DNA of 48,025 nucleotides from an uncultured bacterium. Its GTDB lineage: Bacteria; Hydrogenedentota; Hydrogenedentia; Hydrogenedentales; Hydrogenedentaceae. The position numbers and the translations under genes were made by a program. Positions 36,540-45,225 of the stretch are shown piece after piece. The DNA is taken from NCBI GenBank assembly GCA_938014335.1, contig CALLRP010000023.1:1-48025 (forward strand), written 5' to 3'. Position 1 is the stretch's first letter. Each line of letters begins with the position of its first letter. The notes beneath the pieces are model-generated. The model did not search any database. It was not told the origin of the DNA and saw only the letters and a program-made list of their open reading frames with translations.

Positions 36540-37874
36540 ATGGCTTGGATACCTGTTACACATAACGATGAACAAGAAATGCTAAAGGTAATCGGTGTCT
36601 CCTCGATAAATGCTTTATTTGAGGATATACCCCCTTCATTTCGGTTAAAAGAATGGAAAATCCCCGAAGGGCTTTCTGAAATAGATGCGTATCAACATTT
36701 GTCTGCATTAAGCCAAAGAAATAAGGTAGGCTGTGTCTCTTTTATTGGGGGTGGATTTTATGACCACTATATTCCTGCGGTAGTTGATTATCTTTCCCAG
36801 CGAGGAGAATTTTCTACTGCATATACTCCGTATCAGCCCGAGTGTGCTCAGGGAACACTCCAGGCGATATACGAATATCAGACTGCACTATGCCGTCTAA
36901 CAGATATGGATGTGGCAAATGCATCTTTATACGATGGCGGAACTGCGTTATTCGAAGCCATTATGCTGGCTGTCCGAGTTACAGGCAAACGCAAAATTAG
37001 AATTATTCCGGGGTTAAATCCTATTTATGAACAGATGATTCGTACTCATTCTGCTAACCTTGATTTAGAATTAGAATATGGACAGAACCCCGAAGGTTGT
37101 GCCTGTGTTGTGGGCGCGACACCTGACTTTTTTGGTAATTTACATGATTTTACAGAAATTGCACAAAAGTGCCATTCCGCAGGGGCCTTGATGATAATTC
37201 AGTTTTATCCCATTGCGTTAGGACTAATGAAAACGCCTGGTGAAATGGGTGCAGATATTGCGGTGGGTGAGGGACAAAGTTTAGGGTTACCCTTAGGTTT
37301 TGGAGGTCCCTATTTAGGTCTGTTCACAGCACGTAAAGAGTATATTCGTAAAATGCCGGGGCGTATCTGTGCTATGACGGTAGATAAACAGGGCAATCGC
37401 GGTTTTGTTCTCACTTTGCAGGCACGAGAGCAACACATTCGACGCGAAAAAGCCATGTCTAATGTATGTTCCAATCAGGCTTTGTGTGCATTGCGTGCTT
37501 TAATCTATCTGTGCGAGGTAGGAAAACATGGACTGATTGAAATTGCTCATGACTGTTATTGTAAAACGGAATATCTAAAAAATAAATTAACTGAGTTTGT
37601 TTCAATTATTAATTCAAAACCAACATTTAACGAATTTGTTGTGCGTCTCCCTATTTCTGCAGAAAAGGTCATTCAGAAAATCAAGCAAGAAGGAGTGTTT
37701 CCAGGTATTCCGCTAAAATCGCTATTCGAGCATTGTAAGCAACAGGTCCCGTGTAAAGATTTAGAAGACAATATTTATGGAAAAGAAGGCGACTTACTTA
37801 TAGCAGTAACAGAAAAAAGAACTCTAAAAGAGTTAGATATGCTCGTGGAACTTATTCGAAAAAATATTTCATAG
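36540..37874 (+). CDS. gcvPA: Glycine dehydrogenase (decarboxylating), subunit 1
   Basis: This is the alpha half of the two-subunit P protein, which decarboxylates glycine with PLP and loads the aminomethyl group on GcvH. The 444-residue protein shows the subunit-1 start (Y-I-P-V-T-x-x-D, here W-I-P-V-T-H-N-D-E), F-I-G-G-G-F-Y-D-H-Y-I-P, Y-T-P-Y-Q-P-E-C-A-Q-G-T-L-Q and Q-A-R-E-Q-H-I-R-R-E-K-A. It lacks the PLP Lys, as expected, because that is on the beta subunit. GAGG stands before the ATG and gcvPB starts 12 bases after the stop. The 90-base gap before it is AT-rich and could carry an internal processing site. Confidence 0.97.
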   Translation: MAWIPVTHNDEQEMLKVIGVSSINALFEDIPPSFRLKEWKIPEGLSEIDAYQHLSALSQRNKVGCVSFIGGGFYDHYIPAVVDYLSQRGEFSTAYTPYQPECAQGTLQAIYEYQTALCRLTDMDVANASLYDGGTALFEAIMLAVRVTGKRKIRIIPGLNPIYEQMIRTHSANLDLELEYGQNPEGCACVVGATPDFFGNLHDFTEIAQKCHSAGALMIIQFYPIALGLMKTPGEMGADIAVGEGQSLGLPLGFGGPYLGLFTARKEYIRKMPGRICAMTVDKQGNRGFVLTLQAREQHIRREKAMSNVCSNQALCALRALIYLCEVGKHGLIEIAHDCYCKTEYLKNKLTEFVSIINSKPTFNEFVVRLPISAEKVIQKIKQEGVFPGIPLKSLFEHCKQQVPCKDLEDNIYGKEGDLLIAVTEKRTLKELDMLVELIRKNIS

Positions 37875-37886
37875 GAGTAGTTATAG

Positions 37887-39344
37887 ATGGATTTGATTTA
37901 TGAAAAATGTAATCATCGTCAGGCTTTTTCAATTCCAAAGGGGCAAGTATCAAGTGTTTCATTCCCAAAAGAATTACAACGCCATAAACCTGCAGAACTT
38001 CCCGAAGTTTCGGAGTTAGATGTTGTTCGGCATTTTACACATCTCTCACGGCGAAATATGGGAATAGATACAAACTTTTATCCCTTAGGTTCCTGTACCA
38101 TGAAGTATAATCCCAAAATTGCTGATGTCGTTTCTTCTTTTCCCGGTTTTACACAGTTACCTCCGCAATTACTCTATTCAGAAGTATACCACGATTGTAT
38201 CCAAGGAGCCTTAGAACTGGTCTACCATTTGGAACAATTACTTAGTGAAATTTCGGGTATGCATGCGGTTTCCCTTCAACCGATGGCAGGGGCTCACGGA
38301 GAGTTGACAGGTGTACTTATGATTTCCGCATACCATAGGAAGAAAGGAAACACACAAAAAAAAATAATACTCATTCCTGATTCTGCTCATGGGACGAATC
38401 CTGCTAGTGCGGCTATCGCCGGTTTTCATGTTCAGGAAATCCCTTCTAATTCGCAGGGGACACTGGATATAAACCGTTTCCGTGAAGCCATGAGCGATGA
38501 AGTAGCGGGAATCATGTTGACATGTCCGAATACACACGGTTTGTTTGAAAAAGATATACAGGAAATTGCAGACCTTGCACATCGACACGATGCTCTCCTT
38601 TATTATGATGGAGCCAACCTGAATGCTATTATCGGGCAATGTCGTCCCGGAGACTTAGGTTTCGATGTAATGCATTTTAATCTTCATAAAACATTTGCTA
38701 CCCCTCATGGGATGGGTGGTCCTGGCTCGGGTCCTGTCGGTGTGAACGAATGCCTGCGGGATTTCTTGCCAGGTCCGAAAGTGGTAAAAAAGGCTGATGG
38801 AACTTTTAGCCTCGAATGTCCCGAAAATTCCATAGGCAAATCAGCACCTTTTTTAGGTCATTTTTTAGTAGCGGTTCGTGCTTATGTCTATATCTTGATG
38901 CAGGGAAATGAAGGATTAAAGGAAGTCAGTCGGAAAGCCGTTCTCAATGCTAATTATGTATTATCCCGACTTCGTTCTTCATTTCCGCCTGCATACGATC
39001 GTTTATGTATGCATGAATGTGTTCTTACTGCGATGCCGTATCATGATTATGAAGTAAGGGCATTAGACTTTGCCAAAGCATTGCTCGACCGTGGATTTCA
39101 CGCTCCAACGGTGTATTTCCCATTGACGGTGAAGGAAGCATTGATGATTGAACCCACTGAAACAGAGACCAAAGAAACCCTCGACCAATTTTGCGACACA
39201 TTATTAGAATTGGCTGAAATGGCAAAGCAAAATCCGGAAGAACTACGAAAAGCCCCGATAACTACACCCGTTCAACGATTAGATGAAGTAAGAGCGGCGA
39301 AAGAACTCAATGTGGTTCGTCCTGTAAATACTTCAACAGCATAA
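37887..39344 (+). CDS. gcvPB: Glycine dehydrogenase (decarboxylating), subunit 2
   Basis: This beta half of the P protein binds PLP. The 485-residue protein has the PLP Lys268 in N-L-H-K-T-F-A-T-P-H-G, the Gly-rich G-M-G-G-P-G-S-G-P-V-G loop, and the conserved Y-P-L-G-S-C-T-M-K-Y-N-P near residue 70. The end (P-T-E-T-E-T-K-E-T-L-D-Q-F) is also typical. The AGGAG site is 9 bases before the ATG. The split alpha/beta P protein contrasts with the single-chain form of most Proteobacteria and eukaryotes. Confidence 0.97.
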   Translation: MDLIYEKCNHRQAFSIPKGQVSSVSFPKELQRHKPAELPEVSELDVVRHFTHLSRRNMGIDTNFYPLGSCTMKYNPKIADVVSSFPGFTQLPPQLLYSEVYHDCIQGALELVYHLEQLLSEISGMHAVSLQPMAGAHGELTGVLMISAYHRKKGNTQKKIILIPDSAHGTNPASAAIAGFHVQEIPSNSQGTLDINRFREAMSDEVAGIMLTCPNTHGLFEKDIQEIADLAHRHDALLYYDGANLNAIIGQCRPGDLGFDVMHFNLHKTFATPHGMGGPGSGPVGVNECLRDFLPGPKVVKKADGTFSLECPENSIGKSAPFLGHFLVAVRAYVYILMQGNEGLKEVSRKAVLNANYVLSRLRSSFPPAYDRLCMHECVLTAMPYHDYEVRALDFAKALLDRGFHAPTVYFPLTVKEALMIEPTETETKETLDQFCDTLLELAEMAKQNPEELRKAPITTPVQRLDEVRAAKELNVVRPVNTSTA

Positions 39345-39362
39345 ATAGAGGAGGAATAAATA

Positions 39363-40262
39363 ATGCCTGCTCAAAGAAAACCAAAATTATTGGATGGAAA
39401 CAAACTGAGTGAAATAATTAAGTCGGAGTTAAAAAATAAGATAGAAGAATTAAAACAAAAAGGAGTTATCCCAGGTTTAGCCGTAGTTTTAGTAGGTGAT
39501 AATCCTGCGAGTCAGATTTATGTTCGGAATAAAAGGAAAACATGCGAAGAATTAGGTATTCGTTCCTTCGCTTATGACCTTCCTACACAAACATCTGAGG
39601 CAGACCTTCTGAAGTTAGTAGATGAACTAAACCGAAATCGAGAAGTGCATGGGATACTTATTCAAAGTCCTCTTCCCAAACACATCAATGAAGAAAAAGT
39701 CCTGAACGCAATTGACCCCGATAAAGACGTAGATGGCTTTCATCCGGTAAATAAAGGCAAATTACTTAATGGGCAGGACTGCTTCGTTGCGTGCACACCT
39801 GCAGGTATACAGGAACTCCTTGTTCGATATGGATACAAAATTCAGGGGAAGCATGTAGTCATCGTGGGTCGCTCGAATATTGTGGGGAAACCTCTATCTG
39901 CATTATTGGTACAAAAAGCAGAAGGGGCAGATGCTACCGTGACCGTTTGCCACTCACACACACGGAATTTAAGTAGTATCACCAAAACAGCGGATATACT
40001 TGTCGCAGCAATGGGTGTCCCCGAGTTTATTCAGGGTAGAATGGTACGAGATGGATGTATTGTAATAGATGTCGGTATGAACCGCATTCCCGACAGTACA
40101 AAAAAATCGGGCTACCGTCTTGTCGGTGATGTTCACTTTCCCAGCGTTTTCAAAAAAGCAAAAGCTATTACCCCTGTTCCCGGCGGTGTAGGTCCTATGA
40201 CCATTGCCATGCTCATGAAAAATACCGTTAAATCTGCCGAAAAAAGTACACACCGCTTATAA
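39363..40262 (+). CDS. folD: Methylenetetrahydrofolate dehydrogenase / methenyl-THF cyclohydrolase
   Basis: FolD oxidises 5,10-methylene-THF to 5,10-methenyl-THF with NADP and hydrolyses that to 10-formyl-THF, the purine donor whose shortage raises ZTP. The 299-residue protein has the active-site Y53-x3-K57 (I-Y-V-R-N-K-R-K), the Q-S-P-L-P block, D-K-D-V-D-G-F-H, the nucleotide-binding V-G-R-S-N-I-V-G-K-P, and the C-terminal P-V-P-G-G-V-G-P-M-T. A GAGGAGG site lies 6-8 bases before the ATG, and it follows gcvPB by 18 bases. As the last gene of the riboswitch operon it converts the gcv product into the metabolite the switch indirectly monitors. Confidence 0.97.
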   Translation: MPAQRKPKLLDGNKLSEIIKSELKNKIEELKQKGVIPGLAVVLVGDNPASQIYVRNKRKTCEELGIRSFAYDLPTQTSEADLLKLVDELNRNREVHGILIQSPLPKHINEEKVLNAIDPDKDVDGFHPVNKGKLLNGQDCFVACTPAGIQELLVRYGYKIQGKHVVIVGRSNIVGKPLSALLVQKAEGADATVTVCHSHTRNLSSITKTADILVAAMGVPEFIQGRMVRDGCIVIDVGMNRIPDSTKKSGYRLVGDVHFPSVFKKAKAITPVPGGVGPMTIAMLMKNTVKSAEKSTHRL

Positions 40263-40897
40263 CGAAAAGAAAGTGCCGCATAATACTATATTATTGAGAT
40301 ACTCCTCTAATATGTCTCATAACAATATTACCCTTACTCATAATTGAAACCTAGCAACAATATCTCTAATGGATAGAAAATATCCCCACCTCCATTTCCT
40401 ACGCTACCCCTGTAGAGTAATCCACAAACTCTATACAACGGTACATCTCGCCCCCGCCATTAAAATGAAGTCTACTATACCTCTGCTCCTAATTTGTGAA
40501 TTCAATCATCTCTACTCCACATGTCCCTAACCACCTCAGTTTAAATCCCAAAAGAAAATGTAATATCAACAATTTATTTATTCATCCCTCTCCGTGCTCC
40601 TCAGTGAACTCTGTGGTGGGAAAGAAAGAAATTTTACCACAGAGAACACGGGGATTCACAGAGAAAAAGAACACGGAGGAAAAGACTTGAACAGGAATGT
40701 AAGGGTTATCAATTTATATATATATCACTAAGTGTGTAGAGAATCCGAAAGATAAAGAACACAAAGGCAGGGATAGGTGGCTGTTTAAGAAATCAACTAA
40801 TGGGTATTTAGTGATATGCAGAAAGAGAAATGAAATAGCATGTGATTTTAATGGTTTGTAGTTGGAAAATGTTATTTTTTTCTGTGTTAGATGAATA
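40263..40897. other. Non-coding region after folD
   Basis: This 635-base stretch lies between convergent gene ends. It holds a complex inverted repeat (described separately) and no convincing gene. The base composition of 40370-40560 (C-rich runs such as CTCGCCCCCGCC) differs from the AT-rich gaps elsewhere, so it may be remnant DNA. A weak imperfect hairpin about 30-60 bases after the folD stop (around TGAGA...TCTCA) could serve as a terminator. Confidence 0.6.
40590..40678. repeat. Compound inverted repeat with CACAGAG / GAACACGG modules
   Basis: The outer arms CTCCGTG (40590-40596) and CACGGAG (40672-40678) and the inner arms CTCTGTGGT (40609-40617) and ACCACAGAG (40636-40644) form a nested hairpin around a purine-rich loop. 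The right arm also contains GAACACGG twice (40644-40651 and 40669-40676) and CACAGAG twice. Similar 'CCACAGAG...CACGGAG' palindromes recur between genes in several environmental phyla, but their origin is not settled. It may be a REP-like or miniature mobile element. Confidence 0.7.
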
Positions 40898-43800
40898 CTA
40901 TTTCATGAATCTGTTTTTTGGGGGTAGTGTGTTTAATGCTTTTTGTTTTTTCACAAATGTAGATAATGTTTGTTTTATTGTTATGAATATGCTACAGGAA
41001 GAAATTAAGAGAATAAGAAGGATTTTTCCATAGATGTTGGTAATGGGTAAACCTTTTGTGTATTTTATTTCTACGGCATTGCTCACGATAGTTTCTTTTT
41101 CATCGGAGACTTCGACCCAATAAGTCCCTTCATGTTCGGGTGTCATTTTTGTAATGACAAATTCAGGGCTATCGTCGCCAATGTTTTCTCCATCTTTTTT
41201 CCATTGATATGAAAGAGAGGGAATACCTCCAGAAACGGCTACTCGTAATGTGTATGTATCTCCATCAATAACAGTAGCATTTTCGGGTTGAACTGTAAAT
41301 TGCATGTGGGGATATATTCCCAGATTAGCATAGTTGGTATAAACAACCTCTTCTCTTGAATCACCGACCTGACACCGATACGAACCTGTATAGGAAGTAG
41401 TAACATTTGTAATAATCCATTCATTAGAATTAGGTCCCATAGGTGTTCCACCGTTTTTAAACCATTGGAAATTTAATCCGCCGACACCACCACTAACATT
41501 GAACGATAGTGTAACAGTATCTCCAATGTAATAATTTCCACCCACTACATACGATAAAATTTTTATTCGATTTGTTATTGTCTTACTTTTAGGTTCCACT
41601 AAACTATTTCCAGCAAGATCTGTACCTATAAGTACAGTAATTGTAATGTTCTCTCCGTTCAATAAATCTCCCGCATTCCATTTTAAGAGGTAATGTCCGT
41701 CTTCGATTTTCTGAACTGTATTTGGATTAGTGGTCAGTGTCCCTTTTCCGGGACCGGATAGGCTATATCTCGAAGTGATGGCCATCAGAGGCTCCATAGG
41801 TTCGGAGAAAAATACACGAATATTTCGAGAATCTACAATTCGAGCATCTGTCACATAGGGAGGAATTCCTATACTGGGACATACAACTGTATCAAAATTG
41901 GGGTCTATCAAGTTACCATAGGTATCGCGAACATTCGATACCTGTATCTGAACTAATGACCCCCCTTTCATTTCTCCTTCATTCCATTCTAAAATATATG
42001 CTCTTGGTTCGGTATCTTCTACAACTTGTGATGGTCGAACAGATAAAGTACCTTTTCCCGAATGTCCCGTCGGATTGCTGAGAGTATAATTCCCAATAAA
42101 AAATACAGAGGAACCCATATCTTTACTATACTTGATTTTCAGTGTTCTCTCATTTACTGCGGATAGTGACAAAACCCGGGGTAAAGTTGCTTCTAAGGTA
42201 TCCGATGCTGTTTTATGTAGCGGGTCTATGAGGTTACCTGCGAGATCTTGAACATTATCAACCTGAACAGTTACTTCCTGTCCTTCTACAATACCTACAC
42301 CTGTCGTCCATGAAATACTATAGGTGGGAGGAAATTCAGTTATTTTTACAACATTTGTAGGAGAATTGCCCGGAGGAGTATCTATCCACCAGTGATAATT
42401 AGAAGGATTGAGAGCACTTTCATCACCTGTTTCTCTCATAGTTTCTGAAAAGATTACATGTATTAAGCGAGGTCCTTTTATATCTATTGAAACTAACTGG
42501 GGTGGGAAACCGCCTACTCCACTAGCGGGGTGAGTACCGCTATTGGGACTACCTATAGGATTACCCTGTGCATCAGATACATTGTTTACTGTAATAGTTA
42601 CATCTCCCCCATTTTTCATCTCACCCGAATTCCAATTAAGTCGGACGTGTTTATTATCAATAACAGTTACCTGAGAAGGATTATCCGATAGTGTTCCTCT
42701 CCCATCTCCCGAGATAACATAGTTAGAGGGATTATCCAGTCCTGTCAAACTCATGGGTTCGGAGAATTCTACCTCTGCCTCAAGAGGTTGAGTTACTGTT
42801 ACAGAAACAACATAGGCAAGGGTTGCATCTATGACATGTACCAGAAAAGATTTATTATAATGTAATCCCATCATATCCGTTGCCCAGATTTGAACTGTAA
42901 CATAAGGATTCGCTTCCCCATTTAATGCTCCCGGAAAATCCACTACCAATTGATTTCCGTCCAGGCGAAAAGCTCCGTTTCCATTTTCTACCAGGTTTAA
43001 TGTGTGTAGCTCTTCAGGGTCAGGGTCTATAACATTAAATTCTGCTACAACTGTGCCTTCTGGGACATTGTCATATACTTCTATTTCTTCAGGATTAGGA
43101 ATAATATCGGTCGGTCGGAAGAATGCCTCATCGGCACCGATGTCGGGCGAGGCATAGAAAGGTGGTAAGGGACGATTTTGCCCTTCAAAGTCAATATTTG
43201 TGGTATCGGCTGTACCCGACCTACCCAGGGCTCCACTTCCCGTTTGTAATTTACCGACATCATCTAATTTGGCGTCGGCATATATTATGATTTGTTCGTT
43301 AGGTGCTGTCTCAAACCCCCCTTTGCCATCTGATGCATTTCTATTCCATGCCAAATTTTTCCATTCAAATCCCATTTCCCACACCGGCATTATGTTTGAA
43401 GCATTAGGAGCGTCAAAGATGGTTCCTGCGGAATATAAGGTATCTCCTGTTCTACCATGAATAAGCCAGTTAGTTATCGGATTGGCTTCAGGAGAAGTCA
43501 TGGTGGTATGTCGCAATCGGAGGATAGCATAAGCAGATGGGGCTAAGATATCACTAAAGCCGCGCGTATCTATATAGGAAGGGACACCTCCACCGTAAAA
43601 TATGGTATTGATAATGGTTAATGACGGGGCATAATTGCCACCGGTAGCACCGGAACGAAATGTGCCCGCACCAAAGCCCCACCAGCAAGAATCCATTTCT
43701 ACTTCAACGGGTCCTGTGAGTTCACCCCCCAAACAGGTTATTGCATAGCCTACATACGGTCGAATAATTCCTTTTGCTCGATAGAATTTTATTGCTCCAC

Positions 43801-44959
43801 GCAGAATGCGTGCATATGTTCCCGTGCTACTCGTCATGCCATCCATATCCACCCAGTATATCGGATTGGGCGTAACATCATCAGAAGTATCAAACCAATC
43901 ATCTCCCGGCTCTAAACCTAATATCTCTACACGAGCACCACTTTGTTGGATATTAAATGCTCGCTCACCACATGGCCCTGTAAATATAGGCTTATAAAGG
44001 CGATACACATTTCCCGTTATGTGTGTATCTTCACCTAACTTTTCAAATAAATTGGCATTATTACTGCGAAAGGAACAATTATAAAATACTACTTGAGACC
44101 CACCATCTGTTGCGGTTGGGCTATCTGCTTTAACCGCTATTGCACTATCAGAATATGTGCTTCCTCCTTCAGGAGCAAAAATACATTGTTCCAAAGTTAT
44201 GCGAACCACATTTTTTAATGCTAACCGTGTGCCTCTCCCCTTTGCGTAACTAAAATCTATATATTTTAATTGTGCTTCCATAATTCCATTACCACTCATG
44301 GGCCCAAGCACCATTACAGGGAGAGTCTGTTCTACTTCATCTCCACCTAAAAAACGAATCATATAAAATTGATGTGTTTGAACGGGAACATTCTGTAAAT
44401 ATACATAACTGCCGTTAGGGGCACCGGGAATTTCCGAGGGCTCCCATGTCCGCTCCTTTTTAATAAAGTTAACTTTATTTACAATAAACACACCGTTCCC
44501 ATTTACTGATGTTGATATAAGAGGAGAAGAATAAGATGAATATAGAACTATCCGATTATATACCCCTACATCATATCCCTCGATTTTTAATATTTTACCT
44601 GTTGTAGAATTGTTTGTAAAAACAGGATGGTCTCCATCGGGACGTATTTCGGGGCGGATGCCGGTATCCGCGATAAATTCAATATTCCCGCTGTTTGTTA
44701 GAATTAACTCGGGAACTTCAAAATATACCCCCTCTGTTTGCGATGGTCCCTGCCATTCAACTCGAATCGTGTGGTCACCCGGATTGGTTTGTGTGGCATG
44801 TGTCCAAGCAGAGCTTATTTGTTCAAATCCCCATTCATTCGGACCGATAGTATCATTGGGAGCCCCCTCATAGATGCGATACAAATCCGCGAAACAAGCC
44901 TTCCCCAAAGTGAAAAAGAAACAGATTATTATGAATACAGAGATGAAGTGCCGACACAT
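40898..44959 (-). CDS. Giant secreted beta-helix / cadherin-like / Big / Ig-like surface protein
   Basis: The 1353-residue protein starts behind GGAG (6 bases from the ATG) with a signal peptide (hydrophobic 5-22). Residues about 25-620 look like a right-handed parallel beta-helix, rich in Asn, Gly and Ile with I-x-F-x-x-x-G-I-R patterns. About 620-710 is cadherin-like (V-P-E-G-T-V-V-A-E-F-N-V-I-D-P-D). Four SbsA/Big_5-type domains follow at about 715-1130, each with the pattern V-x-F-S-E-P-M ... Y-x-x-S-G-x-G-x-G-T-L ... W-x-x-G-E/D-M/L. Two Ig-like domains (about 1133-1296) carry F-Q-W-F-K-N-G and Y-Q-W-K-K-D-G. A membrane helix (about 1305-1325) precedes a short basic tail. It is probably an adhesin or polysaccharide-binding surface protein anchored at its C-terminus. 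Confidence 0.85.
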   Translation of the reverse strand: MCRHFISVFIIICFFFTLGKACFADLYRIYEGAPNDTIGPNEWGFEQISSAWTHATQTNPGDHTIRVEWQGPSQTEGVYFEVPELILTNSGNIEFIADTGIRPEIRPDGDHPVFTNNSTTGKILKIEGYDVGVYNRIVLYSSYSSPLISTSVNGNGVFIVNKVNFIKKERTWEPSEIPGAPNGSYVYLQNVPVQTHQFYMIRFLGGDEVEQTLPVMVLGPMSGNGIMEAQLKYIDFSYAKGRGTRLALKNVVRITLEQCIFAPEGGSTYSDSAIAVKADSPTATDGGSQVVFYNCSFRSNNANLFEKLGEDTHITGNVYRLYKPIFTGPCGERAFNIQQSGARVEILGLEPGDDWFDTSDDVTPNPIYWVDMDGMTSSTGTYARILRGAIKFYRAKGIIRPYVGYAITCLGGELTGPVEVEMDSCWWGFGAGTFRSGATGGNYAPSLTIINTIFYGGGVPSYIDTRGFSDILAPSAYAILRLRHTTMTSPEANPITNWLIHGRTGDTLYSAGTIFDAPNASNIMPVWEMGFEWKNLAWNRNASDGKGGFETAPNEQIIIYADAKLDDVGKLQTGSGALGRSGTADTTNIDFEGQNRPLPPFYASPDIGADEAFFRPTDIIPNPEEIEVYDNVPEGTVVAEFNVIDPDPEELHTLNLVENGNGAFRLDGNQLVVDFPGALNGEANPYVTVQIWATDMMGLHYNKSFLVHVIDATLAYVVSVTVTQPLEAEVEFSEPMSLTGLDNPSNYVISGDGRGTLSDNPSQVTVIDNKHVRLNWNSGEMKNGGDVTITVNNVSDAQGNPIGSPNSGTHPASGVGGFPPQLVSIDIKGPRLIHVIFSETMRETGDESALNPSNYHWWIDTPPGNSPTNVVKITEFPPTYSISWTTGVGIVEGQEVTVQVDNVQDLAGNLIDPLHKTASDTLEATLPRVLSLSAVNERTLKIKYSKDMGSSVFFIGNYTLSNPTGHSGKGTLSVRPSQVVEDTEPRAYILEWNEGEMKGGSLVQIQVSNVRDTYGNLIDPNFDTVVCPSIGIPPYVTDARIVDSRNIRVFFSEPMEPLMAITSRYSLSGPGKGTLTTNPNTVQKIEDGHYLLKWNAGDLLNGENITITVLIGTDLAGNSLVEPKSKTITNRIKILSYVVGGNYYIGDTVTLSFNVSGGVGGLNFQWFKNGGTPMGPNSNEWIITNVTTSYTGSYRCQVGDSREEVVYTNYANLGIYPHMQFTVQPENATVIDGDTYTLRVAVSGGIPSLSYQWKKDGENIGDDSPEFVITKMTPEHEGTYWVEVSDEKETIVSNAVEIKYTKGLPITNIYGKILLILLISSCSIFITIKQTLSTFVKKQKALNTLPPKNRFMK

Positions 44960-45225
44960 AAATCTTCTCCATGATAAGAGAATTAAGAGTTAGATATTAT
45001 ATGATTATAATAACCTCAATATTTATAAAAAATCCACTAAATATTATACACTATTTTTGCAATATTTTATAGATTATTTGCGTAAAAATCGGAGAATTTT
45101 TTAACATTATTAACAAAAAGAGATAGAGATGGATTTTTCATAAATTTTTATAATGATATTTGGGTAAGGTTTGTATATACTACTATGATTATTTCTATAC
45201 TATTAAACACTATGAGGATAAATGT

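Noticed and set aside
40496..40690. Small reading frame (64 codons) in the post-folD gap
   Set aside because: It overlaps the inverted repeat, has no ribosome site and has non-protein-like composition.
45160..45225. Upstream start of the phosphofructokinase gene
   Set aside because: The extra residues are Tyr-rich with no family match and no ribosome site; GAGG precedes the ATG at 45226.
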